A stretch of 30,073 bases of DNA, taken from the NCBI GenBank assembly GCA_023435985.1, contig JAEZKY010000141.1, positions 1 to 30,073 on the forward strand, given 5' to 3'. The notes below the pieces were generated by a model. That model saw only the letters and a program-made list of their open reading frames with translations, was not told the origin of the DNA and ran no database searches. The DNA comes from Bacillota bacterium (GTDB taxonomy: Bacteria; Bacillota; Clostridia; Clostridiales; Clostridiaceae). The stretch's first letter is position 1. Each line of letters opens with the position of its first letter. Position numbers and translations under genes: made by a program. Shown here in pieces: positions 7,048 through 13,794 of the stretch.

Positions 7048-7073
7048 TTATGATATGGGTGTCCCTATCATAA
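7048..7073. repeat. Inverted repeat behind the dehydrogenase gene
   Basis: TTATGATA (7048-7055) and TATCATAA (7066-7073) pair perfectly, with GGG and CCC pairing inside across one bulged T. It lies 130 bases past the dehydrogenase stop on the minus strand. There is no T-run on the minus-strand side, so it is a poor terminator and may be an operator or a relic. Confidence 0.4.
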
Positions 7074-7202
7074 TCAAGTGATATATTCTTTAACATACAC
7101 TAATCTCTAATGATAGCTTATTTTAAATCCCAAACTTATACACCTACATTTATGTTCACTTTCAATATATTTAAGTAAATATAAGCCTTTTGATTATCAG
7201 AA

Positions 7203-8018
7203 TCACTTTATCTTAAAAAGAGATTTAACTACATAATCTTTCACTCCGTCTCCAAAATGAGTCATCATGCGGTTAAAAGATGGAACTCCAGCCATATATC
7301 TTTTTTTGGGTCTTGATGCTTCTATAGCCTTTTGTACAACTAAAGAAACAACTTCCGGCCCTGGTTCATTAGTACGTGCATTATCGTTAAAAGTTTTATA
7401 ATTTTTGTATAGTTCATTATACGGAGAACTAGAGTCCGATATTATTTTATCTGAATTATTTTGAACTGTTTTCATAAAGTTTGTTCGAATATTTCCAGGC
7501 TCTACAACTACAACAGAAATACCGAAAGCTGATAACTCCAAGCGAAGTGCATCACTTAATGCTTCTGTCGCAAATTTTGAAGCACAATAAGCACCACTGA
7601 CTGGAAGAACCATTTTACCCGCAATTGAACTAATATTTATTATCCTACCTGACCTTTCCTTTCTCATATAGGGAACAACTACTCGAATCATTCGTATAAT
7701 ACCATAAACATTAACATTAAACATTTGTTCAATATTATTATCTGATATTTCTTCTACAGTACTTCTGAACGCATAACCAGCATTGTTAATCAAAACATCT
7801 ATCTTTCCAAAATGTTGTATTACTTTATTAACTGCATCTGATATGGATTCATTGCTAGTAATATCTAAAGAAAGTTTTAAAGCCACATTTAGATTTTCCA
7901 TATCATTTAAATTTCTTGCCGTAGCAACTACTGTGTAACCATTTTTAGATAATCTCTCAGCCATTTCTCTACCTATTCCTGAAGAACAGCCTGTAATAAG
8001 AATTACTTTTGACATCAT
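7203..8018 (-). CDS. Short-chain dehydrogenase/reductase (classical SDR)
   Basis: The 271 aa protein is a complete classical SDR with a Rossmann fold. It has the cofactor motif TGCSSGIG (residues 9-16), an Asp-Ile at the end of the strand that binds adenine (SLDITS), the structural NNAG (about residue 78), the active-site serine in NISSIAG and the YCASK catalytic Tyr-Lys pair about 13 residues on, then EPGNIRTNF. The Arg after TA (TARNL) suggests NADP(H) preference. Such enzymes oxidise or reduce hydroxyl/keto groups; the substrate is unknown. AGGAG precedes the ATG. It follows the hydrolase-like gene by about 140 bases and may be controlled with it by the MarR protein, though an 18-bp palindrome in the gap suggests a separate control. 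Confidence 0.88.
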   Translation of the reverse strand: MMSKVILITGCSSGIGREMAERLSKNGYTVVATARNLNDMENLNVALKLSLDITSNESISDAVNKVIQHFGKIDVLINNAGYAFRSTVEEISDNNIEQMFNVNVYGIIRMIRVVVPYMRKERSGRIINISSIAGKMVLPVSGAYCASKFATEALSDALRLELSAFGISVVVVEPGNIRTNFMKTVQNNSDKIISDSSSPYNELYKNYKTFNDNARTNEPGPEVVSLVVQKAIEASRPKKRYMAGVPSFNRMMTHFGDGVKDYVVKSLFKIK

Positions 8019-8077
8019 ATTTAATTTCTCTCCTTACATTACAAATATTATATATATGTTGTGATTACTTTACTCCT

Positions 8078-8095
8078 GGTGATATATATACCACC
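8078..8095. promoter_or_regulatory. 18-bp near-palindrome upstream of the SDR gene
   Basis: GGTGATATATATACCACC is symmetrical at 8 of 9 pairs and lies 60 bases upstream of the SDR start codon. No good -35/-10 pair is obvious beside it. It could be an operator; the regulator is unknown. Confidence 0.35.
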
Positions 8096-8157
8096 CTTGT
8101 CCAAGTAAATCGTCATAATTTAAATAAGTTTTTACATCATTTAAAACATACTATGGA

Positions 8158-8781
8158 TTATTTATGTTCAATATTATTTTTACATTCCCAAATAAAATGA
8201 CATTCATTGCATCCATCTGCAATACGTTGATTTAAACCATCGCGATGAAATGTAATTTCTTCAGGTAAGTAAGAATTAAATACTGCATTATCCACTTGGC
8301 AGATTAATTTTGTTGCTTCAGGAATTTGTAAAGAAGTTGTTAATTCATGATAAAGGCATTTAGTTATTTTTATCTCAAATTTATTTTTATCTTTAGAAAC
8401 TATTTCTAGAGTATTCCACTTAGTTGTTCCTGTTTTATTAATTTGCAATTCCTGTTCAATAAAATTTTCAAAAGTTCTTGGTTTATTAATAGAATCAAAC
8501 AGAATGCTTTGCATTGCTACTCCTCCTGTAAGCAATACTATTCTCATTATTTCAAATGCTTTTTCATTGCCTAACTTATTTTTTAAATTTATGTATACCC
8601 ATAATGGCATTGAAATAAAATTTATTAAATCAGGCGGGAATTTTTTATCAATAGTACTCTGAAAGCTTTGAAGAGATGATTTACACTCTTTCAAAAAACA
8701 TTCTGGCGAAATAATTTCGTCCTTTAAAAGTTGTAATAACATTGGTGTAGTAATTTCTGTTAACTCAAATTCTTTTTTCAA
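8158..8781 (-). CDS. L-2-amino-thiazoline-4-carboxylic acid hydrolase-like protein
   Basis: The 207 aa protein ends with the signature of the ATC hydrolase family: KCLYHELTTSLQIPEATKLI, then CQVDNAVFNSYL, then ITFHRDGLNQRIADGCNECH and FIW. In this family the Cys-Glu/Gln-x-Asp and the terminal IA(D/E)G..C.F.W parts are conserved. The founding enzyme opens the thiazoline ring on the way to L-cysteine, but most members with this domain are uncharacterised, so substrate is open. The start is a TTG at 8781: GGAGG (8794-8790) lies 8 bases upstream, whereas the GTG at 8796 overlaps that site. A promoter with a MarR-type palindrome stands just before it. A shortened second copy of its start lies 152 bases upstream. 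Confidence 0.7.
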   Translation of the reverse strand: MKKEFELTEITTPMLLQLLKDEIISPECFLKECKSSLQSFQSTIDKKFPPDLINFISMPLWVYINLKNKLGNEKAFEIMRIVLLTGGVAMQSILFDSINKPRTFENFIEQELQINKTGTTKWNTLEIVSKDKNKFEIKITKCLYHELTTSLQIPEATKLICQVDNAVFNSYLPEEITFHRDGLNQRIADGCNECHFIWECKNNIEHK

Positions 8782-8805
8782 TTTTAATACCTCCACAAAA
8801 ATATT

Positions 8806-8850
8806 TTTTAGTTACTAAAACATTATATCTATATATAGCCTCATTCAATT
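8806..8850 (-). promoter_or_regulatory. Hydrolase-gene promoter with MarR-type operator
   Basis: TATAAT (8827-8822 on the minus strand) has ATTGAA 16 bases upstream. The perfect 15-bp palindrome TTTTAGTTACTAAAA (8806-8820) begins one base past the -10, where a bound repressor would block the start of transcription. An identical palindrome is at 8962-8976 and a close one at the marR promoter. Confidence 0.65.
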
Positions 8851-8883
8851 ATTAGGCCAAAAATTAATTAATCTATCTGAAAA
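8845..8883 (-). pseudogene. Remnant of a second marR 3' end
   Basis: The frame ending at TGA 8847-8845 reads FSDRLINFWPNN. The intact marR gene ends FLDELIESWSPN. The spacing to the following promoter, operator and hydrolase start is also alike, so this is the tail of a duplicated marR gene whose body has been deleted. Confidence 0.55.
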
Positions 8884-8891
8884 TTATAATA

Positions 8892-8933
8892 TTATTTATT
8901 TAGTAACTTTTTTAAATCAAATTCTTTTTTCAA
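8892..8933 (-). pseudogene. Truncated copy of the hydrolase gene start (13 codons)
   Basis: A TTG at 8933 with AAGGAG 9 bases upstream opens a 13-codon frame, LKKEFDLKKLLNK. The intact hydrolase opens LKKEFELTEITTP after the same kind of site. The sequence after it turns into the marR tail remnant. It is the upstream copy's gene start left after a tandem duplication collapsed. Confidence 0.55.
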
Positions 8934-8961
8934 TTTTAAGATCTCCTTATAGCAAAATATT

Positions 8962-8976
8962 TTTTAGTTACTAAAA
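8962..8976 (-). promoter_or_regulatory. Second MarR-type operator (duplicated copy)
   Basis: TTTTAGTTACTAAAA occurs again, perfect and identical to 8806-8820, between the marR stop and the truncated hydrolase start. It has kept full symmetry although the gene behind it is lost, so it may still bind the regulator and add to repression. Confidence 0.6.
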
Positions 8977-9000
8977 TATTATGTCTATATAAAGTCTCCT

Positions 9001-9441
9001 TTAATTAGGAGACCAAGATTCGATTAATTCATCGAGAAACTTATTTATGATATTAATTTCCTCCGGAACAAGTTCATCTATATATTCTTCCATATGATGA
9101 TATTGTTCTTTATGATAATTACTATGCTCAACATTAGCAATTTCTCCTTGAGGTGTTAATTGATAAAATACATCTTTTTTATTATCCTTCATTCGATATT
9201 GTTCAACTAGTCCTTTTTTAATAAGTTTATTCGCTACCTGATTAATAGCTCCATTTGTAATTCCCATAATAGTAGAAAGTTCACTAGCATTAGCATTTTT
9301 GTGATTGCCTATAGCTTCTATCATATGAATTTCAGCTGAATAAAGTGTGTGCTCAGTTCCATAATTATTGGGTTTTTTATTATTTTGACTAACTTTATTA
9401 GAAAAACAAATTATTTTTTCTAGAATTTCATTTTGTTTCAT
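9001..9441 (-). CDS. MarR family transcriptional regulator
   Basis: The 146 aa protein has a winged-helix DNA-binding domain: NASELSTIMGITNGAINQVA and NKLIKKGLVEQYRMKDNKKD, with the beta-wing Asp/Arg pattern and VFYQLTPQGE that follow in MarR proteins. The flanking helices (residues 5-45 and 110-146) form the dimer interface. I start it at ATG 9441 (MKQNEILEK); the frame is open to 9486, but those bases form its own promoter. A GGTG is the only weak ribosome-binding match. It is divergent from nothing and reads straight on to the hydrolase-like gene, whose promoter carries the same palindrome as its own, so it probably represses both. Confidence 0.88.
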   Translation of the reverse strand: MKQNEILEKIICFSNKVSQNNKKPNNYGTEHTLYSAEIHMIEAIGNHKNANASELSTIMGITNGAINQVANKLIKKGLVEQYRMKDNKKDVFYQLTPQGEIANVEHSNYHKEQYHHMEEYIDELVPEEINIINKFLDELIESWSPN

Positions 9442-9457
9442 TTTTATCACCAAATAT

Positions 9458-9505
9458 ATTTTATAGCAGCTAAAGAATATTGTCAATATTTTTTAGTTAC
9501 TATAA
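9458..9505 (-). promoter_or_regulatory. marR promoter with operators at the -35 and in the spacer
   Basis: TTGACA (9486-9481) and TAAAAT (9463-9458) are 17 bases apart on the minus strand. TTTTAGTTACTATAA (9491-9505), a variant of the hydrolase operator, lies just upstream of the -35. A weaker variant (TTTAGCTGCTATAAA on the minus strand, about 9474-9460) fills the spacer and the -10. This fits autorepression. Confidence 0.65.
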
Positions 9506-9642
9506 AATAATTCAAATACATTTCCGACTGCTCCAATCATTATATTTTTTCAGTTTCTATTTGATAGGAAACAATTCAATTTTAAAAATTCCTAGTGCCA
9601 CAGCTCCATTTATGCTTTCATGCATTCTAATTCAAAAAGATG

Positions 9643-10548
9643 TCATCCAACAATAATCCAGTTACTTTCTTTTTCCAACATTAAATCAAACTGTGAAATT
9701 TGAGTTGCCTTTGTCTGCTGGTCAAAGTATTTTACTGATACAGATACTTGAATTTGATTTCCTTTCTTTATATATATAGGATTAAGTAATTCTGCAAATA
9801 CATAATCTTTACCAATTGGTTTTAGTACTTTATCCTTTACATAGTAAGACAGTTCCTTTTCAGTTGCCATTGGATAGAGCTTAAAGAATGTCTTTAGAAA
9901 TTCGTTTACTTCTCCTGTAGTAGCAGCGTCTACTGTTCCATCATTTTCTTTTGCTTTTGGCTCATAATAAGATTTTGTAGGTATACTACAAATAGTGGGA
10001 TTCTTTGTGATGACCATGTTTCCTGAGTCATCTACATATACCACAACTTCGTAAGCAGAAAGAATACTTTTCTTATTTTCATCATCTGTAATAAGCTGAT
10101 CTACAGTAAATGTTACTTGGAACTGCTTTTCATCCTCCTGCTTAATAGACCAAACTTGAACATCTTGAACTGTTGAGCTAACAGGCATATCCCTTCTGAC
10201 AGTATCAACATTTAGTGTCTGCAATTCCTCTGTAAGGTAGTTTTTAATTTCTTCATTTCTATTTTCAATAGAAACTTGTGACGGTTCCCATGTATAATAA
10301 TCCTTCGCAAAATTCTTCACAAAGTTTTCTATCTTATGAGTATCAACAATTTCTTTATCAACAACTTTTGTTTCATGAACTGTGTTAGTATTTATCGCAG
10401 TAAAATTTTTATAAACTGCAAAACAAAAGCTGACCATAAGAAGCATCCATAAGACGATTACTGCTTTTTTATGTGTATTTACTTTATATACTCTTAGCTT
10501 TTTAGCTTTTGACTGTTTTACTTTCTTTTCTCTTTTTATAAAATTCAT
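9643..10548 (-). CDS. orf13: Conjugal transfer protein TcpC / Tn916 Orf13 family
   Basis: The 301 aa protein has a basic cytosolic N-terminus, one membrane anchor (VIVLWMLLMVSFCFAVYKNF, about residues 32-51) and two NTF2-like extracellular domains, the layout of TcpC from pCW3 and Orf13 of Tn916. The first domain begins near VENFVKNF-like IENFVKNFAKDYYTW and the second near TGEVNEFLKTFFKLYP, ending SQFDLMLEKESNWIIVG. TcpC proteins are VirB8-like parts of the transfer channel. AAGGA precedes the ATG at 10548. It is the last gene of the conjugation operon, 19 bases behind the cell-wall hydrolase gene, the same order as in Tn916. It is complete. Confidence 0.88.
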   Translation of the reverse strand: MNFIKREKKVKQSKAKKLRVYKVNTHKKAVIVLWMLLMVSFCFAVYKNFTAINTNTVHETKVVDKEIVDTHKIENFVKNFAKDYYTWEPSQVSIENRNEEIKNYLTEELQTLNVDTVRRDMPVSSTVQDVQVWSIKQEDEKQFQVTFTVDQLITDDENKKSILSAYEVVVYVDDSGNMVITKNPTICSIPTKSYYEPKAKENDGTVDAATTGEVNEFLKTFFKLYPMATEKELSYYVKDKVLKPIGKDYVFAELLNPIYIKKGNQIQVSVSVKYFDQQTKATQISQFDLMLEKESNWIIVG

Positions 10549-10567
10549 ATACTTTTCATCCTTCTTT

Positions 10568-11569
10568 CTATTTTTGAATTCTTCCTGCGCCTACTAGGTG
10601 CTGCTGCCAGTAAGAACTTGTTAAATCTGCATACCCAATAGGGTCTCCAGCATGAAACATTCGATTATCTCCTTGGTATATTCCGACATGTGTAATATAC
10701 GTTCCAGCATCATACGTTGAATGAAAAAAGATCAAATCTCCAGGCTGTGCTTCAGATAATGGAATATGCTCTGTGGCATCATACTGTTCCTGTGCAGTTC
10801 TAGGTAGGTTTATGCCAGCTTTTCCATAACACCACTGAACAAGTCCACTGCAATCAAAGGAAGTTGTCGGATTATATCCACCATATACATACTTCCAGCC
10901 CTCATATTTCAAGGCTTCATTCATAATAGCCTTTACCGTTGCATCATCAAATTTTTCTGCTGTCAAATACTCAGATATCAAAACAACATAGAACATATTG
11001 CCGTAGTCATACTTCCATCCTCCATTTTCTTTAGCAGCTATTGGATTGTCATAATTTACTTTACTACCTCCAGATTTCTCATCTGCAAAACCCTCTGCAA
11101 GCTCGAAAGTATATTTATTTCTTCGACTTGCCACGTAATCAATGAAACCGCTGCCGTAGTTATAAGATTGAACAACTGTGTTAATATCACAATCTTTATC
11201 TTTAGCAGCTTTAAGCAGAGAAGCAAAGTACTTGCACCCCTGCTTTATAGATTCTTCTGAACTTAATGTATTAGCAGGAAGTCCCATAGATTCACTGGAC
11301 TGCATAACATCTTGAAGGGTTCCTCCTGATTCTACCTGCATAATAGCAAGCAAGTAATTGATGTATTCCTCAATTCCAAACTCTTTAGCATATTTCTCAA
11401 CTATAGGTTCATATGCCAATACCTCCGCTGATACACTGACTCCACCATATTTAATATTTGAATTTCCACCATTTTCTTCATCTGAAAAAAGGATAGCTAC
11501 AAGCAAAAGTATAGAAAACATCAGTGCAAAGATGATAGAGATCATAATAATGATATATTTCACTTTCAT
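10568..11569 (-). CDS. orf14: Bifunctional lysozyme-like / NlpC/P60 cell-wall hydrolase (Tn916 Orf14 family)
   Basis: The 333 aa protein has an N-terminal membrane anchor (residues 5-29), a lysozyme-like transglycosylase domain (about 48-165, with Glu80 in AIMQVESGG and QSYNYGSGF) and a C-terminal NlpC/P60 peptidase (about 212-332). The peptidase keeps the catalytic Cys240 in TTSFDCSGLV, His294 in THVGIY and His306 in FHAGDP. Such enzymes open the peptidoglycan so that the conjugation channel can cross the wall. Its ATG overlaps the TGA of orf15 by ATGA, so the two are translationally coupled. It is intact. Confidence 0.92.
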   Translation of the reverse strand: MKVKYIIIMISIIFALMFSILLLVAILFSDEENGGNSNIKYGGVSVSAEVLAYEPIVEKYAKEFGIEEYINYLLAIMQVESGGTLQDVMQSSESMGLPANTLSSEESIKQGCKYFASLLKAAKDKDCDINTVVQSYNYGSGFIDYVASRRNKYTFELAEGFADEKSGGSKVNYDNPIAAKENGGWKYDYGNMFYVVLISEYLTAEKFDDATVKAIMNEALKYEGWKYVYGGYNPTTSFDCSGLVQWCYGKAGINLPRTAQEQYDATEHIPLSEAQPGDLIFFHSTYDAGTYITHVGIYQGDNRMFHAGDPIGYADLTSSYWQQHLVGAGRIQK

Positions 11570-13794
11570 TTCTTCTGACCTCTCTTCTTTATAGCTGCGA
11601 AAACATTAGTGACTTTCATCTTTTTCTGGCTACCTATTCCCCGTTTAATGGTAATTTTGCGTTCTTTTATAAATTGCCTTTGAGGTACTTTTTCTGTTGA
11701 TGCAGGATAAACAACTTTTTGCGGCTGTTTATCTACACTAAAGGCTTGCTTATTTGGAGTATCAGATATAAACTTACGTTCTACTTTGATTGGAGCTTTA
11801 TTGGGTTTTACAATATTACGTTCTTTTCTTGATAGTGGACTATCTACATTACCACCCATCGATTGTTCAATAGGTTCTTTAACAATTCTTTCATTAGGCC
11901 TATTTACATCGTTCGTAGAAGGTCTTTCGTGATTGAAATAAGCTTCATTTCTTGACCCTGTAGCGTTTTTAGTTCTACGTTGATGTTCTTGTTCCATTTT
12001 TAACCGGCGCTCTGCAATCGTCATTCTTCTTTGATCCTGCTTATCTTTTCTTCCTTGCTGTCTTGCTTTTCTTGTATCTGCAACGTTGGTTTTAAAGTCA
12101 GAAATTCCATTTACAATTTTTGATTTTCCATGATGCAAAGCATATTTCGCATTTACTGGCAAATCTTCTGCCTGTTCTTTAAATTGCTCTGTAGTATCTT
12201 TTATGCGGTCTTTCATATCCATTACTGTACCCGTTGCTTGTCCAGCTTGTTTCCCAAAAGATGTTTTTTGAGTATTTCCATCTGGTCTGGTGTGATCTGC
12301 TTGTGTAGCTCTTGAATCAGAAGCTCCAGAATCCTTACTAGATTTTTTACCTGCAGATTTCTTTCCATTGTCTGAAATCGAACGCCTAAGTTTGTGCTGT
12401 AAGCGGTGCATATGAGCGAGCATTAACATACGAGGTCTTCTTAAAATCTGTCTTCCCATGCTTTGGGACTCAACACTTTGAAGTGAAAACATGCTCATTA
12501 AATCTCCCCATTTAAAATAGATACCTGCAAAAGTTACTATCTGTAAAAAGGCTATCAAAAAAAATGGATAGCCAGTAGACAATGTGTAAAGCATAGTAGA
12601 GATACTAAAGGCCGTTGTAACTATCAGTGTAATACCTGCTCTTGACATAATAGTATTAAATAGTTTTGTGATAGCACGCCTTGTCATACTATCAAAGGTA
12701 GGTATCATGCTTAAAAGAAAACTGATGGGCAAAAACATAGCATAAATAATAAACAGAACCTGTGAAAAAATCATTATACCAGTAAGCAGAAACACAAAGG
12801 CAGAAATTCCAATATTGAAGATGAAAAGAAAGAATACCATGCCTAAGCGGTTAATAGTTTTTGTAATAGTAAGGTTTGTATTTTTCCTATCCTCTATTTC
12901 CGACTTTACAATATCCTCCCTATTTTTACCGTTGTTAGCATCCGGACTTATAGAAAGTAGCTTTTCTACTCTATTTTCGCCAATAGCCTTTATATCAGAG
13001 TTATCATATTGTAATAGCAGCCATGGTTGTTGTACCTGTATAGAAAATAAACTGTCTCGAATAAGATCTACGCTATCTTTACCCTGGCTTTTAGAGTTTG
13101 GCATAACGATTTTCGTTCCTATTGATAAGCTTGCATTACTAATATCAGCAGAAAAGCCATTTATTTTTTCTATATAGTCGGGTGCATAAGCAATAAATGC
13201 CGCTGAGAGTATAAATACCACAACAAAATTAACAGCTGAATGAATAGCTTTTGTAGTTTCCCTTTTAATAAGTCCTATATAAGCAACATAAATACCAAGT
13301 ATCAAAATGAGAATCAATAAGAATCCTCCATAAAAGCCATCTGTAGAAAGACCATTTCCACTAATACCTGCTATAGTTTGCATATTCTTCCCAATGGAAT
13401 CTGCTGTTGCTGATATGAAATCTAGAGAATATGCTTCTTGTACAAGATACCCTGTAGCATTTGATAAAAAAAGACTTATGGTCCATATAAAATTTGTAAT
13501 TGCATACAGACCATACATCACCTGTTTTCCAATGCCATCAAGCCAATTCCAAGGAAGCCAATCCCAGCTATTATCTACGTAAAAATCAAGCTGATAATTA
13601 TCTAATGGATATTTACTGTATTCATTACCCGCCTTAACAGTATCATCAACAAGTCCTGCTGCATGCGCCACCGTCCCCACTATTGCTAATATAAAAATAG
13701 CAATCACTAATACTACAAGTATAGTAGTTGCTATTTGCCATATACTCCTTTGAGTTGACTTTCCTTTTTCATTTTTAAGATGTACTTTTCTCAC
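11566..13794 (-). CDS. orf15: Polytopic conjugation membrane protein (Tn916 Orf15 / VirB6-like)
   Basis: The 742 aa protein has a first hydrophobic segment (ATTILVVLVIAIFILAIVGT, about 22-41), several further membrane helices up to about residue 440 (GGFLLILILILGIYVAYIGL, VNFVVVFILSAAFIAYA, a long VFFLFIFNIGISAFVFLL block and ITLIVTTAFSISTML) and then a 300-residue polar, very basic tail rich in Lys, Arg, Gln and Ser. This is the layout of the CD3337/EF1877/Orf15 family, the VirB6-like channel core of Gram-positive type IV secretion. It starts at GTG 13794 with AGGTGG just upstream, abutting the stop of orf16. The tail probably lies in the cytosol and contacts the ATPases or DNA. Confidence 0.87.
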   Translation of the reverse strand: MRKVHLKNEKGKSTQRSIWQIATTILVVLVIAIFILAIVGTVAHAAGLVDDTVKAGNEYSKYPLDNYQLDFYVDNSWDWLPWNWLDGIGKQVMYGLYAITNFIWTISLFLSNATGYLVQEAYSLDFISATADSIGKNMQTIAGISGNGLSTDGFYGGFLLILILILGIYVAYIGLIKRETTKAIHSAVNFVVVFILSAAFIAYAPDYIEKINGFSADISNASLSIGTKIVMPNSKSQGKDSVDLIRDSLFSIQVQQPWLLLQYDNSDIKAIGENRVEKLLSISPDANNGKNREDIVKSEIEDRKNTNLTITKTINRLGMVFFLFIFNIGISAFVFLLTGIMIFSQVLFIIYAMFLPISFLLSMIPTFDSMTRRAITKLFNTIMSRAGITLIVTTAFSISTMLYTLSTGYPFFLIAFLQIVTFAGIYFKWGDLMSMFSLQSVESQSMGRQILRRPRMLMLAHMHRLQHKLRRSISDNGKKSAGKKSSKDSGASDSRATQADHTRPDGNTQKTSFGKQAGQATGTVMDMKDRIKDTTEQFKEQAEDLPVNAKYALHHGKSKIVNGISDFKTNVADTRKARQQGRKDKQDQRRMTIAERRLKMEQEHQRRTKNATGSRNEAYFNHERPSTNDVNRPNERIVKEPIEQSMGGNVDSPLSRKERNIVKPNKAPIKVERKFISDTPNKQAFSVDKQPQKVVYPASTEKVPQRQFIKERKITIKRGIGSQKKMKVTNVFAAIKKRGQKK

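Larger units (their letters stand above)
6482..7202. other. Mostly gene-free spacer with relics
   Basis: Apart from a 34 aa ORF (6805-6909) and a hairpin (7048-7073), nothing here looks like an intact gene. Near 6570-6490 the minus strand has TTAGGAGGACAGATC followed by ATC ACT AGA ATT AAA AAA TAC and a stop 14 codons on, which looks like a gene start that lost its ATG. The base composition is very AT-rich and stops occur in all frames. A 24-codon open stretch on the plus strand (6734-6808) has no start or ribosome-binding site. Confidence 0.45.
8766..9028. repeat. Imperfect direct duplication of marR-end / operator / hydrolase-start
   Basis: Copy A (about 8766-8883) and copy B (about 8918-9028) align along their length: the hydrolase start with its CAAATTCTTTTTTCAATTTT, the ribosome-binding site, ATATTTTTTAGTTACTAAAA, a TCTATATA block, and the marR C-terminus. 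They differ by small indels and scattered changes. This shows an old tandem duplication of the marR-hydrolase unit. Confidence 0.7.

Noticed and set aside
7048..7073. Terminator of the SDR gene
   Set aside because: The hairpin is real but no T-run follows on the minus strand, so I list it only as an inverted repeat.
12815..13177. Plus-strand open frame of 120 codons inside orf15
   Set aside because: It is antisense to a well-supported membrane protein, has low-complexity Phe/Ser/Leu composition and no convincing ribosome-binding site.
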